Notes: generated by a model not told the origin, from the letters alone. Shown: positions 11,682 to 24,071, counted from the first letter of the stretch. The stretch: 64,000 nucleotides of DNA from Paraphoma chrysanthemicola (GCA_020744225.1 JAGMWG010000026.1:372001-436000); one strand, 5' to 3'. Numbers and translations are program-made.

Positions 11682-12378
11682 TTAGTGTCCATCACCAATC
11701 GCGAGGCGCCGAATATTTGCAGCTAGAACACAGCCAAGTAGGATTGCGAAAGCGAGGCTAAGCCAGTCGCACATCGCCTGCGCCAATTCCCTCTGCAACA
11801 TGGCCACAACCTCGTCCATGACAGAGTTCACGGCGCCAAACACGAATTCGAACCTCGACCGCAATACCTCAACCTATGGCACCATGAAGGCGAAGATGGA
11901 CGACAGTGACGATTATCGGTCGGTCTGGACTTTGCTGAAACGAAGTTTGAGATTACTTTCAAGTTCGGCGTCAAGAACTTGAACCAACGGCCATGGGTCT
12001 CAGAGCATGACCATTATTGCCCAGAGCGCATTGATACAGTCCTGTAGAAGATTAAGGTTGTTGCTGGGCGGCGGCAGCGGAGGCGAATTGCTGCCCGACA
12101 TGTGTCCTGGGGGCTCAGGCGCATCTGTCATCTCCTCCCGCATGGCACCTGCATCGGCATCGGCATCGAACATTTGCTCTCCTCCACTTCGAGCTGGTGT
12201 GTGCTTTCGGCTTGCCCCTGCTTGGTTGGTCTTTGCCGTTAACGCTTATGCAGTCATGTGAAAATATTGAGGACGATGATGAGAGCATACTTCGCCTATT
12301 GCGCGGCGTCTCTAAGGGAGCTTCTGCGGGTACAAAGCGACCACGCTCGCCTCTGAGGGGCACTGTTCTCGCCGACAT
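11682..12378 (-). pseudogene. Single-pass membrane protein gene inactivated by three in-frame stops
   Basis: The gene starts at an ATG at 12378. A GTATGC donor at 12290 and a CAG acceptor ending at 12218 define a 73-nt intron in phase 1. Exon 2 then continues in one frame to a TAA at 11682. Along that frame the protein is coherent: Pro-rich linker, an amphipathic LLQDCINALWAI helix, VQVLDAELESNLKLRF, MDEVVAMLQRELAQAM and a membrane helix LSLAFAILLGCVLAANI. It is interrupted by TGA (12002-12000), TAA (11915-11913) and TAG (11876-11874). Each can be derived from CGA, CAA or CAG by one C-to-T change, and the latter two fit the CpA-to-TpA bias of repeat-induced point mutation. The family is not recognised. 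Plus-strand ATG frames over the same bases look less protein-like. Confidence 0.5.
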
Positions 12379-13455
12379 GATTCTTGGTGGTATTGAAGGC
12401 GGTAGTGGGTGTGAATGACTTAGGGCAGTTGAGGTGATGAGTGGTCCAATATTGGTGACTGCGAGAAAGAAGCTGGCTCCGAGGCCTTTTCGCGTGCAAG
12501 GCGCGCGTTGCGAGGAAGTGAGCGGGCGCTCGATCCCTGCAAGCCGCGATGCAAGAGTGGAACTGGTTGGATCGAGGTTGCGGAGTGAGTTAGTGCGCTT
12601 CTTGCGGTGCGTGTGACTGCAATGAATTGATGCGCTGGCATTCACATCATAACATCAAAAACTGTCGCCATCTTCTCTTGCATCGACTTTTCACTCTAGG
12701 TTCAAGCCCATCAAAGCAACCGATACGGCAACAACTTCTACAGGAACAGAGCATGTAGTACTGTAAGATTTCGTTTATGGACGATTAAAAGGTTCCCTTG
12801 CCTCAGACTCAGTGGTTTCGTCCTCACACCTTGTCAATATCAACAGCGAAGATAGCTGGCTGTTCCGCTTTCGTGATTTGGCAAGACTTCTGAGTGGTGT
12901 TGGTTCGAGACGAAGTTCCAAAAAGCATGAGCTGCGCGTTGCCTTGTAGTTTGATCACGCGATACAGACGTTTAGCTACGCGATTGAGACGAAATGGCCA
13001 CGATTGGGACGAATGACTCGTGTACGATTGTGGCATTTACTGATCACATTTTAGATCGAATGAAAGCTTGCATTCTAATAGATGTATGCATTTGGGGCTG
13101 TTGTTGTTCGCCATCCATTGTGAAGCCGCCTTGCGCCACAGCCATTCAGACACGCACCATAATCCTAGCGTGCTTTATACGGCTATGGCATCCGCCGGTA
13201 CTGATTAGTATTGGCTGAAAGCGCGTCCCTATTAAAGGTTTATACGTTTGGTATTGATATTCGCTGATCTTTTCGCACGTCTGCAGATGGCGCAGCAGGC
13301 ACGTTTCGCAGCTACCACCCGTGCCACCCTGAGTAGAAATGCCAAGAGGCTAGGATACAGCGCCCTGGTCGAGATTCTTAATACTGTCCTCCAGCACACA
13401 AATACTTGCGTGCATCTCCAGCACACCTTCTATATCGCTTGGTCTTCACCCATCC
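12379..13455. other. Spacer between two membrane-protein relics
   Basis: No convincing coding frame. Short frames on both strands lack domains. It contains the presumed promoter side of the broken membrane gene starting at 12378. Confidence 0.4.
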
Positions 13456-13877
13456 TTACTCTATGTAAACATGGCGACCTCGACTGAAGATTTGAGCAGT
13501 CGCAGAGCGGTCGAGCGTACGTTTGCCAGTCAAAGACGTCAGGGACGCAAAGGTCTCAGCAGTGCTGAACTTGACACTCTTGATGCGGTCGTTGTAGTGC
13601 TCAGCGCGGTCGTTGATGAGTATGCACAAGTTGTTGAAGTCCATGCACGCGATACCGTCAAAGATGTAGACGAGTATATGTTTGATCATGCCGACTAAAA
13701 CGCCGCCCGCATGCTTGACTCCCCCATGGTGCCCAGGGGTGGAATACCGAGCCACTTGCTGAGTGGGCTAGTTTGGGCCTCGAATGGGTAGAAATTATGT
13801 AGAAAGGGGGTGCCAAGCGACAAAGCAAAGAGGCTGAAGATAATGAGTACATCTATAGTGCTGCTGGTGGCCTGCAT
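13456..13877 (-). pseudogene. Possible membrane protein relic, frameshifted
   Basis: An ATG at 13877 opens a frame with a hydrophobic segment (IDVLIIFSLFALSLG) and a LGIPPLGTMGESS motif, ending at 13695. In a neighbouring frame from about 13720 to 13456 the sequence continues as hydrophobic and Asn/Asp-rich helix-forming residues (MIKHILVYIFDGIACMDF). One indel near 13700 would join them. The plus strand of 13471-13698 also has an ATG-started open frame of 75 codons, so strand choice is uncertain. No family recognised. Confidence 0.3.
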
Positions 13878-15086
13878 CTCGTGGGTGGAGTTGGTACGAG
13901 AGCCGCAAAGCTGGTGAGTAGGATCGGTGCTGGTGGGTTGCGCTGGTCCAGCTGAAGTTGAGGCAGTTGAAGTGCTTGAATGCGAGATTGGTGTGAGTAG
14001 AAAGTGTGCACTCTTTTACAAGGCCACTTCATATGGAGTCAGGGGAAACCACCCCCTATTGTGTGGAGCTGAGCCGAAAGGTCATGCACGTATGTCCTGC
14101 TTTTAGGCTGGGATCAAACCACGGCTACGGCGAGTAGCACCAGGGTACAGGTCTGCTATCATTGAGACTCGGCCCAGATTCTGCAACACACCGTCGTTCA
14201 GGGATGTCAAGTTCACCGCTGTCTCGAGCTTCAGCCCTTGAATCATCTTGGATTTTCTCGTTCGCCAAGTCCATTTAGATCAGGCTATTATTCAAGGTAA
14301 AATAGCGAGTTTGGCTCAGGACTTACCTCGTTTCCTAATGTTGATGAGAATCTTGCGAGACTCGCTACTCGAAGCCAAGGAAAATAGGTAAGGTACTCGA
14401 CAACATGGGTGTGACGATGGGATTTCTGAAGACCATTGAAGACTATGCCTTGGAACAGAGGTATTCAAAGCCAATGTGGTTGAGCCTCCGTCAACTGTAG
14501 GTACCAACTACACTATCGAACATGATGTCTCTAATCTGTTTGCGGGATGATTCCCTGTTCTCAAAGACATACCCATGTCAGCCGTGAGAGTATGGGCTTG
14601 TCTTCGACGGTCTTGTCTACCACTTTATTCTTCTCGAATACCTATAGTCAGGTGAATCGAGCGAAGAGATATTTGCGAAACTAAGCAAAAGAGTCGACTC
14701 GAGACTAAACTCGGGTAGAATGTCCACTTTCTTCAACACGAGCAAACTTACCTCTTCTAGCGCATTCACCTCAAGATACAGTGCCACAACAATGAGCATG
14801 AAGTCCATGACTATACAATGTGATAGATCTCTCAAAATCGCGAACCAAGAAACACACAAGGCTTTCTCACTGTGTTCTTTTTCATCATAACAATGCTCAC
14901 TGTTAACGGCCTTCCTAGGCTCACAATATCACTACTTCGCTGCACAAAAGGTTCCTACGGATTCTACCCAGCTGATTTACTTCTCTCTTATCCAGCGCAG
15001 AAACATCGCAACAAGAACCCAAGCTAACTTCCGACAACTACCAGATTATCAGTTCCTAACATAAATAGCTACCTACTCACTGCAAG
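13878..15086. other. Gene-poor stretch
   Basis: No supported gene. A tRNA-like stretch near 14108-14177 was examined and rejected because the T-stem and acceptor do not pair. Confidence 0.4.
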
Positions 15087-15515
15087 ATGACGCCATTGAG
15101 CCTCAAGCTTGGCAATACCGTCCAGGAGGTGGGCGAGCTTGAAACTGAGGTTGAAAAACTTCGACAAGAGAAGAATCAGCTAGCTCTTCAACTGGTTCAC
15201 TCTGAAATTAAGATTGCAGAGCTCAAGTCCAGCACACAACGACTCAAGGCTGAGAATTGGAGACTTCAACATGAGCTCAATGACAAAAGAGATCTCGTGC
15301 TATGCGTTAACAAGGGTATCGAAATCAAGCCCACATTGCCTATGGCTCCACACCTGGCATACTGCATCGGATGCCAAGCGGGGATTGCAACTTTCGAGAA
15401 TTCTAAGCCGCATCCTCTTCTCGAAGCGGAGAACACAGAGTTTGCTCTAGCCCTTGGTCCGCGCGATCAAGAGGCTCCACTTAGAGATCATCTGAAAGTC
15501 GCTGAGACAGCTTAG
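15087..15515 (+). CDS. Small coiled-coil protein
   Basis: A 142-aa frame from a clear ATG at 15087. Residues about 10-70 form a strong leucine-heptad coiled coil (EVEKLRQEKNQLALQL, then IAELKSSTQRLKAENWRLQHEL). After it comes a CxxC pair in LAYCIGCQAG near residues 91-97 and an acidic tail. The sequence is compact, soluble and lacks a signal peptide. It could be a dimerising adaptor. The coiled coil plus CxxC resembles no family I can name. The next clear gene is more than 5 kb away on the right. Confidence 0.65.
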   Translation: MTPLSLKLGNTVQEVGELETEVEKLRQEKNQLALQLVHSEIKIAELKSSTQRLKAENWRLQHELNDKRDLVLCVNKGIEIKPTLPMAPHLAYCIGCQAGIATFENSKPHPLLEAENTEFALALGPRDQEAPLRDHLKVAETA

Positions 15516-18500
15516 TCGCCCCTGTCCCAGCGATAGCCTACCGCCGTAACAATGTCTCTTATTTTCACCCAATCAGTCAATTCGTATTGCCCTTAAAGTG
15601 TCCTGTCTCATAGCCGAATTCCATCCTTACCTATAACCAGAATCCAATCCACATCGTGACGCGCATTTCTCAACCTGACTATGAGATCATCATTCGATGT
15701 TCAGGTTATCCCAGGATGTTATGCCCAGGGCATGTTTCCCCTTTGCAAAATATGTGGGTGACATGTTGAAGCAAGATGTGCATGCTGTGTACCTTGCGAT
15801 TATCCAGGTTTTGGAATAGGGCGTCTCAAAAGAACATGGTGATTGCACAGAAGGGTGTTCTATGGCGAGCTAGCCAGATGAAGATTGTCAGCTGATGTCG
15901 AATTCAAATCACTCGATTTCAGTCTCGAGGCCAAGTCCTGATAGAACACTTTCCAGCAGGCAAACCCCAATGATCAACGACGTGCGTTCCCCAACGCCCA
16001 GACTTTTCCAGGCCCTTTTTTCAGCCCTGCTGAGGCACAAAGTATATCATCGATATCCGATTTGATGGATAAGAACGCCAAAACCCCTCTGTATCACTCT
16101 TTCCACTAGATGTCCACATCGTTCCGATAATTCAGTTGAAAAACCCTAAACTCTAATTATATGTACACACATAATACAACCATGTCCGGTGTGATATGAT
16201 TGTTCTATCAAGTACTGCGTCTTGCCACTTCTTCGGCGCAGCCTTCTGCACTTATTTCTTTGTTTTCTACATTCCGCCTTGCGCTTCATTGCCCGCAACC
16301 ACCATTTCTATAAAGATAAATCGTCCCCATCCTCGCCAAAGGGCCGCCTTATCATGTAGGATGTTGCCAGGATCGGTATCTCTATTGATCTCTGGAGCAT
16401 TTGTGGGTGCAGGAGTGAGTGTGATTGGAGGTCCGTCATTGTTCAATTCGAGAATGCTTGTTTGGGCATCCTGCTGAACAGGAGTAAAGGCAGACTTAGC
16501 GGGGTATCGGGCGCTTGGAGGTCCTTGCTACTGTGGAACGGATGCAGGCGAATGGGTCTTTACAGCCTCATCCTCTGCTGTAACGAGAGCGGTTTTGTTT
16601 GCGGAACTGTCCATGATATCGTCTTCTCGAGCTGCGCCAGAGATCCGATGCTTCGGGGAACGGCTCCTTGCTTTTTTCTCCTGAGCAGGATGGGAGGCAC
16701 GCTTCTCAGTAGGACCGGACATCCTATCTTCTAGTTTGGTGTATCAAAACTTCCACGCTAAGTGGTAGGATACACATGAATCAATTCATTCTTCTGCCTC
16801 TGTCTTCACTATTCCCTCAGGAATGTAGTGCTGACACGATCAGGGTAAGTACTCATCATCAAGCCTTCAGATGACCCTCTCTGATAACGGCAATGTCTCC
16901 TGCTGTAACCTGTGTCATGCCCATTCCTCACGGTGGAAACAAATTCACCCACACTGGGCTCTGGTTTTCGTCTTGCTCCCGTAACCCAAGCTTATAATAA
17001 TGGTCCAAGCGTTCATAGTGTTATTCACTTTGAGATCAGGGGCTGCCTTGACAAAGTTCATGAGTCTTGCGCCCAGGTTGCGGAGCAATGAAGATCTGGC
17101 TGAAGTGGGAAAGCTCTTGTAATTTGTGTCAGATGTGATTTTCTATTGTGTGGAGACAGATGGCCACTTTCGAAGTGGCGGTTTCTAGCTGATGTTGTTG
17201 TGTCTGCATCGTGCTGGCCGGCCTCAAAAATGGAAGGATATGGATGGAAGGAATGGGAATGGAAGAAATGGGAACTATAAGTGGATCATTTGACTGCTTT
17301 AACATCGACCATCTGCATTTTCAGTCGTTCAAATGACTTAAAGTACAGTATCCTTCGCGTTGTGGGCTCGAGATTTGGAGTTCGAACGCGATTTCACAAC
17401 AGCATGCACTGCGCGCTTTCAACGTCCATGTATTGTCCAATTTAGGCGATCTGGTAACACAAGCGCGGCTGGAGGCTATTCGCCCCCGCATCCCACCGAG
17501 AAGTGCTCCGCCTGACTATCCTTCCCAGCCGCTCACGACACGATATCTAATCTAGACGTACAATGCGGCGCCACTGAGCCCAGAAGCCTCCATAGACAAG
17601 CCTGCACAGTGCAGCTGCCAATCACAGAGTATCGAGACAGCGTACCGGACCGGCTTCTCTCGCGCCGATCGCGCAGTCGTGGGAGCTTAGGCAAAGCCCT
17701 TGAATCTTCGAAAAAGGCTTTCAAAGCTCTCTCGACATAGTTGTCGAGGCTGTTCACGTTGCTCTCGTTGTGTCACCTGTATTGCGAAGTGGAGCGTTGA
17801 TCAGTTTGCTCGCCATCACACAACACCACACTCAAAAAAAAGGCCCCACGAATACCTGCACGCAGCACAACGTTCTCAGTGCGGGCACATGTCATGGGTC
17901 GGCTACAAATCGGTATACGATAACGTCAAGACCAATTTGAGTCGTAGTTATCTCGCGTGCGGCGCTTCACATACTCGACCAAGGCGGCCTCATGGTGGTG
18001 CTGCGGGGTGGGAATTGGCCCTGAACGATGCGCTAGAGTGGAGGCTGGAGGAGGTGTCAAGCGTCTTCGGCCAAACAATCATTCCGGCCGAGAACGCGTT
18101 CTCACGTGTTCGCCAAATGCACTGCCAAGTACACCACCAAGATCAAGCGAGGCGACACCCCGCCAGCATTGACAACTCAGAATTCAACAAAAGTGACTGC
18201 AGCATAAAGCGGCTGCTCCAAACCACAGTTTAATGCCCGCTACTGCCCAATGGCAAGCGCGGTCTTTCAATCAGGTCATCCCATTCACGCCAGGGATCTG
18301 CGTGCATCTAGTTCAGGCCGCGCCGCGTTGATCAATGTGCACGACGAGCTCAACGGCAGAAGCAGATAGAGGGTAGTGTAATAGGGTTATCGTTGACTAT
18401 GACGATTCAAACAAACCCGGCTCCGCAGCTTGTATCATTAATGCTCCTCGATCAAACGACGTTATATTCCAACGAGGGACCCAGCCAGTCATGGTCCTGA

Positions 18501-20150
18501 CCAAGATTGACATATCGACCCTTCTCTAGTATGAGTAGAGCTTGACTTTTACTGGCCTGAGTCATGCGTAGCATTTCGGCATCCTGAAGCGTAGCCACAG
18601 GAAGATACTTCTTGTGCAGGACCTTTGATGGATAGGGTCAGGCATTGTGTGTCAGCGAGTCGTCTATCGGGCATGTGTCCTAACTTCTTCGTGGTGTTGA
18701 GTATCGGGTCAAGCGGAAGCCTGGCCAATATCGTAGGTTATATCGATGAACTCTCGTGCTGAGTCAACTTTTTCTTCCAGTACACGCCTGAATCAAGGCT
18801 AGGCCTCGCGAACGAGATGTAGCAGATTCAACCGCTCTGTGCTGTGGGTCTCAACGGCTGGCAATGTCCTTGTCCTGGGAGGGTCGTTCATGAGCACCAT
18901 TCAGAATGTCCCACAAGCAGCACTAAGATGTGATCTCGATCTTGAGGACTCCTGCGACTTGGGCGCCTTCGCCTGAACGGCTACAGCAGCTAGGCAGTCC
19001 CACCGATTTGTGGAGATATTTAGTACGAGCAATGTGGGATATGCTCGTCATTTTCCGCCAAGCCTGCCCCGCGGACCCTTGAACCATTGCAGAGCTCTAC
19101 AACGGTCGTCGAAGCGCACGCCACATAGAGAACAGAAACGCAAACAATTCTCTATTCACTAAGCGTACTGTGTCACTGCGAAGTAACACCTCCAGAGCCT
19201 CGCGTCCAATTTACACTTGATCTGCGGACTCGCTGCAGTGACTGCGCTGCTTCACAAGGTCGCCATGGGACATGGTATTGCAGGTAGTACCACCACGCCG
19301 AATGCTGTTGGTACGCCGGCGAATGTATGGCCTCTGGAAACGCAGGTCATGTCGCGAAAATGTTCCCTGGGGAGGTGATAATCAGAGTTTGCACATACGC
19401 TACAAAGCACTCGCTGCTAGCACAAAAGGCTTGAAGGGCACATTTTGCGACTTATTACAGGCTTCGAATAACCTTATGTGACGTAGCTTTCTTCCCAAAC
19501 GCACAAGTGATAGAGAATCACCTCGCTGAAGAAGACGAGTTTTTTCTTGACGACGCCACACGTTTGTTTTGATACTCGTGCTTGAGACGCACCAGCTGTT
19601 CCAGGACAGCTGTCCGATCAGTCACGTCGAGATGGGCTCGCTTGCTAATACAGGCATGTTTACTCGCAGAAATTGCAACGGGAGGTGCTTTCTACAGCGA
19701 AGCCATATGCCCAATGAATGCTACGCTCTCACGCAGCTTGATGCACCATGCTAATTATCCATGCTGAATTGCCAATGTTGGACAACAACGTTGGTGGACA
19801 GTCCTCGGCGCTGTGAACTGTTAAACAGACGGAGAGATCCCAGACGTCGGCGGCGGCGTCCGATGTACCTTGGGTGGGAACCTCTGGCGGGATAACCCCC
19901 TTAGGTTCGGCCCTTCAGCAGTCGCGTGACGTCGCCAGTGCACTTTGGTCCATGCCTGTGTGTTCCAAGGGATGGATCTTGGTGAAAGGCCTCATTCGTC
20001 TCTTCATGCTCGGGGCCATGTGTTTTTGGTGGATGGTAGTCGATGGCGGAGAAGTATGAGTGGCGGGGCAGTGTGGAGATGCGACCATTTGCGCCAAGCT
20101 TCCCCCGCGGATGCGCCAATTTGGCCTCCTAGCCCCGCGTCGTTGGCGAC
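15516..20150. other. Long gene-poor stretch
   Basis: About 4.6 kb with only short frames. The longest, 17700-18233 (+), is a mixed Arg/His/Ser-rich frame with a non-ATG start and no domain. Base composition looks ordinary. I see no terminal repeats or transposase. Confidence 0.4.
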
Positions 20151-20176
20151 ACCACCACCACCACCACCACCACCAC
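20151..20176. repeat. (ACC)n trinucleotide microsatellite
   Basis: A near-perfect ACC/CCA array of about eight units, ending with one interruption (ACT). It is not inside a supported gene and is a likely length-polymorphic marker. Confidence 0.9.
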
Positions 20177-20867
20177 TACCACGCGATGCTTGCCTTGGCC
20201 GCCATCTGAAGGTGGATAACTATACACAGCCACTGATGACTTACAGCCACGACCCGTCGCCAACCTTCCGCGATCCTCTGATGCTTCTTTGACTGCTTTC
20301 CACGCAGCCCTGGCAGCGCGTGTTGGACAACGCACCAATGACGTGGAAAGGGCGCTGATGGGAAGCAAGACGGCTATTCATCAATGAAGCCCTCCAAGCT
20401 AGGTCGAAAGCCTTCAGCATCAAAGGTTAGCAACCAACGCGCCACGTGATCCGCTGACAAGAATGTGTCGCAGGCACTGCCCCTCGCGATGAACACAGCC
20501 GTCTCCAATCTTCCAACCGATACCCTCCAAGCTGAACCCGTCCGGCTGCGACGTTGCCGGTCGGTAGCCGCCTTGAAGACCATCCTCGCGCCGAGCTCGA
20601 GCTCCGCCGTTTTAGAAGAACACCACCACACCTTCATGGCTCTCTGGAGGCAACTGTGCAAGGTCCATGGACACGAAGTGGAGACGAAGACCTGATCTGG
20701 AAGAGGACGTTGCGCGGGAAATATCGCCTGGAATGACGCCCAGTGGTTTCCTGTGCGGCAAGTATGAGTAGCAGCACAACACGACCTTTGGGCTTGTGTC
20801 ATCGTATAGACGTGCCACTAATCTCTTGGAATTGAGCCATCTATTTGTGCTTTGTGCGCGTCTCTCA
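20177..20867. other. Spacer
   Basis: No supported gene. Overlapping open frames on both strands (for example 20374-20802 minus) have no domain and look like chance openness in GC-rich DNA. Confidence 0.35.
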
Positions 20868-21026
20868 AACCTTCTTTCCTCCCTTTTGAACATTTGATCC
20901 TCACAATCTATCCCTTCTCCCACCCCCAATCTTCGCGATCCTCATCATCCCTTCGCCCACCGACTAAAGCTAGAACCTCCTCACCACAATACCACTTGGC
21001 TCCTTCCCCTTCTCTTTCTCCTCCTC
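20868..21026. repeat. Pyrimidine-rich tract 3' of the 369-aa gene
   Basis: The plus strand here is strongly C/T-biased (runs such as CTTCTTTCCTCCC and CTTCTCCCACCCCC). It lies just beyond the stop of the minus-strand gene, so on that gene's strand it is a purine-rich 3' flank. It may be a transcript 3' element or simple low-complexity DNA. Confidence 0.6.
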
Positions 21027-22136
21027 TCAATTCTCGTCTTCTCTATTACCCTCCTCCACATCTTCCTCGTAGTCCTCTCCCATATAATCCTGGTCAGAGC
21101 CTCGATCCCTCCTTAGCTGTTTGATATCGGCCTCCCACGCTTTTGGTGCCCTATTCTTCGGATGGTTCACATGCCACTCCTGGAAGTCTTGAATCCTGTT
21201 CGCCGGAAGCTCCGTATGCCTCGTGGAATACGTTGCACCACTGGACGTCTTGACTCTGTATATCACTACGCCCTTTTCTTTCGAGAATGGCACCGAACTC
21301 GCGCTGTAGAATTTCGAGCCAAGTATAGTCCACTCTTCAGTTTCTTCGGTGGGAGATGGCATTTCTTTTCGTGATCGTGGCGTAGTCTCTTTTGTCGGCA
21401 TCTCGCGCCGTTCGACTTGGCCTTTGCGCACGTTCGTCATGCTGCGGTGAGTGGGACTGTTCTGAACCAGGTCGCTGCTTGATGTGAGGTCGTTCGGGGG
21501 CCACTCATCGTTGAAAAGCTCCAACAATGATTTTGGGACCTGCTCGCGACGTCGCCCAGGCGTATCGCTGGATGCCGGATCTGAAGATTGGCCTTTGTGG
21601 AGGATCTCTGGACGCCGACCGTCCGCCCTAGATCGAGATCGAGATCGAGTGTTGTTGCGCCGCATATTGGCCTCTTCAGAGGACAATGACCTGTTTCTGA
21701 ACTCCAATCGGCGACTTCTGCCGTCATCCATCCTGGCCTCGTCGTCCATTGGGGTATTCGTAGCACCGTCGTCGCTGTCATCGCCTCGCTCTTGATCTTC
21801 ATAGGCCGTCGTGTTCAGAACCATATCGTCGAGCAAGTCTTCCATATCAACGTCCTCTGTTTCTTGATCGTGTTCTTCTCCATCTAGAAGACCGAATTCT
21901 TGAGCATCCTCGATGTGTAACGCCTCCAGGCGCATCGAAAGCGTCTTCGTCTCTTCCTTTGTACACGCTCTCACCTTCCATATAGGTACCGTAGACTGCA
22001 AGCCCTTTGCCTTCTTCAAGTCCCAAGGCGGCAAGCCCAGCTTGTACGAGACATTCCCGTGCCTGGCCAGGATCTTCACAGGACCAATCACTCCAACTTC
22101 AGATTGCCACATGACATGATCTCCGGGTCCGAACAT
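21027..22136 (-). CDS. Integrase-tail-like (GPY/F plus possible chromo-like) protein
   Basis: A 369-aa frame from an ATG at 22136. Residues about 3-55 read F-x-PGDHVMW...GPVKILARHGNVSYKLGLPP...VPIWKV, matching the GPY/F module at the C-terminus of Ty3/gypsy integrases (GPF-x-I...G-x-x-Y-x-L-x-LP...HPVFHVS). A long acidic then RS-rich disordered linker follows, with three alternating Arg-Ser pairs encoded by a GATCGA hexamer repeat near 21630-21648. Residues about 275-335 (EEWTILGSKFY...VVIYRVKT...ELPANRIQDFQEWHVNHP) have the strand-strand-strand-helix rhythm of a chromodomain but lack its standard aromatic cage spacing. The tail is very acidic. No reverse transcriptase, RNase H or integrase core is found upstream. 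This suggests either a domesticated integrase tail or a solo remnant. The GPY/F reading is moderate confidence and the chromo-like reading weak. Confidence 0.7.
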   Translation of the reverse strand: MFGPGDHVMWQSEVGVIGPVKILARHGNVSYKLGLPPWDLKKAKGLQSTVPIWKVRACTKEETKTLSMRLEALHIEDAQEFGLLDGEEHDQETEDVDMEDLLDDMVLNTTAYEDQERGDDSDDGATNTPMDDEARMDDGRSRRLEFRNRSLSSEEANMRRNNTRSRSRSRADGRRPEILHKGQSSDPASSDTPGRRREQVPKSLLELFNDEWPPNDLTSSSDLVQNSPTHRSMTNVRKGQVERREMPTKETTPRSRKEMPSPTEETEEWTILGSKFYSASSVPFSKEKGVVIYRVKTSSGATYSTRHTELPANRIQDFQEWHVNHPKNRAPKAWEADIKQLRRDRGSDQDYMGEDYEEDVEEGNREDEN

Positions 22137-24071
22137 TGTGCTTTTATGGCTGTTACCGCGTACTTTTCGGGTGTTTGAAAGAGATCGTCGAAGCCAGAAC
22201 TGTACTCCTCAGAGTCGATGCAGGTTAGGTATGAAGAATGATTGAGGGCATTAAGCCATTGCTTTTGAGCATGCTGCAGCAAACATCGTACGATCCCGGG
22301 GCTGTGACACAACCTCTTCTAGCAATTAGTTTTCTGATGTCGGCAAAGCTTGGCAGATACCTTGAGTGGTTTCTGGAATCATCTGCCATTTGTCCTTTCC
22401 AATCATGATCACCTTGATGATCGCTGATTGTGTTGTGCCGATGGCATCTCAGGATATTGCTCAAAAGACTCATAAATGCTGTCACGAAGTTCTTATGTAA
22501 AGACATTGCAGATGATGCATCTAACATAGTTCAGAACTTTATTCCATTTGAAGTAGCAGTGGGGACACGGTGCCTAAACGATTCAGCGTTCGTCATTGTA
22601 AAGTCGTGGAGACTCCGGACAACATGGGCACCTTGAAGCGGAAGGGGCAAGTTGCACACATACAAACGCTTCTTTTGTTGCGCCTTCCCTTGGTGGCTTA
22701 AAGCTTCTCGTGCACCACACGTTCCGTCGCGAACAGCTAAGGCGGCAGCGAACAGTTGCGCACTGATGACAATCACACTCCCAAGATCACTAAAGGTCTT
22801 CCATCACAGCTCAGATATGCTCTGCGCCCAAATTATCGGCACCGCTCGCGTCTGCGCCGCGCGTTCGCCACTCTGACCACTAGAATTATAACCTTGCTGA
22901 TGGCGGCTGATGCGCCCTTCCATGTGACCATCTGGTCTACCTGCACAGGTATCCTTGGGCCGTCTTTCACCTGCCAGCGACGTCTCCATCCGAGCTTTCG
23001 CGGCCAACACGGGGTTCAAGGGACATGCCCAGAGTCCGGGCGCACCCGGATCGGGACATCCCACCAGGCTCTCCGAGAGGAGGAGACGACCTAGAACAAT
23101 ATTATCGACCAGGCGACCGATGCGTTAGTGCCTTTGAAATGTCCTGTGCGGTGATTTGCCGCACCAACCAGCTGAACTGGACGGAAATTCTCTCGGGAAC
23201 GAGCTTGTTCCATATGGGCAAGGCACGGAGTCAAAGCACGGGCGGAGGGAAGAGTGCATCACGGGGAAGAAAAGGCTTGCTGTTGGGATTCGTAAGTATG
23301 CCCCTTGATATCGCGTATGAGAGTTTGCGTCACAATGGCGAACGACAAGGCAAGCATGCGGGTTCAGTAGGCAGCACCGCATGGGAGGGACGCGTTCTCG
23401 AACACTTGGCGCATGCTTCATGGCCTCGGAGACCTAGGTGCTGCGAAGCAACGGATATCTTAGAACGGTGGATAGGTTTATATTAGCTATGCGATCGTCA
23501 ATCGAGTGATGATCTCGACGCAGGTTGTAAAGTCGCCATAGTCGGACACAAGATGACCCAGGAAGAAATGGCTCGTAGAAACCTTGAGACGCCTGCCTTG
23601 GGCTATAATTTGGGGGCGTAGACGATGCCGGGCTTGAGACCGAAGCGGTTCGCTGTTCGAGGTACGTAAGCAACGTTGCGATCTCTACACGATGAAGAAG
23701 TGCGGCAACACAATAATGGATGATTCTTACCGTGATTTTAGATGCCGTATCAACAAACACCTACCTTATTTGTCCTATGAGGATACTTTCGTCAGTTCAC
23801 GTCGTGGTAACACAGATGGTAGACCTTGGGAGCTTTTCAAAGGGCGTTGCGGGAGATCTCGAGACGAGCCACCAATGCGCACCGGGAAACCGGGACGTCG
23901 ACTTGTACTTGCCACACGATGATTCATTTTCGCAATGCGCCCAACATGACATGTGTGTTGCGTAGTGCAACTTTAAAATTGCTTCTCCTCCGGTCCGTTG
24001 CCGCTGCGATGAATCTGAATAGGGTGCTGATGCATCGAATTCCCCGAAGATCCAACTTAAAGAGCAGAAAA
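22137..24071. other. Spacer without retroelement body
   Basis: No supported gene. I looked specifically for reverse transcriptase, RNase H or integrase catalytic motifs on the minus strand upstream of the integrase-tail-like gene and saw none. Confidence 0.4.

Noticed and set aside
14108..14177. tRNA-like stretch in reverse orientation
   Set aside because: The T-stem pairs at only three of five positions and the acceptor strands do not match. At best a degraded tRNA.
17700..18233. 177-codon plus-strand frame
   Set aside because: Its start is not ATG, its composition is mixed and basic, and it has no domain. Consistent with chance.
23025..23486. 153-codon plus-strand frame
   Set aside because: Arg/Gly-rich chance-type composition, a non-convincing start and no domain.
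21027..24071. Full-length Ty3/gypsy retrotransposon
   Set aside because: Only the integrase-tail-like part is visible. No long terminal repeats, reverse transcriptase, RNase H or integrase core were found.
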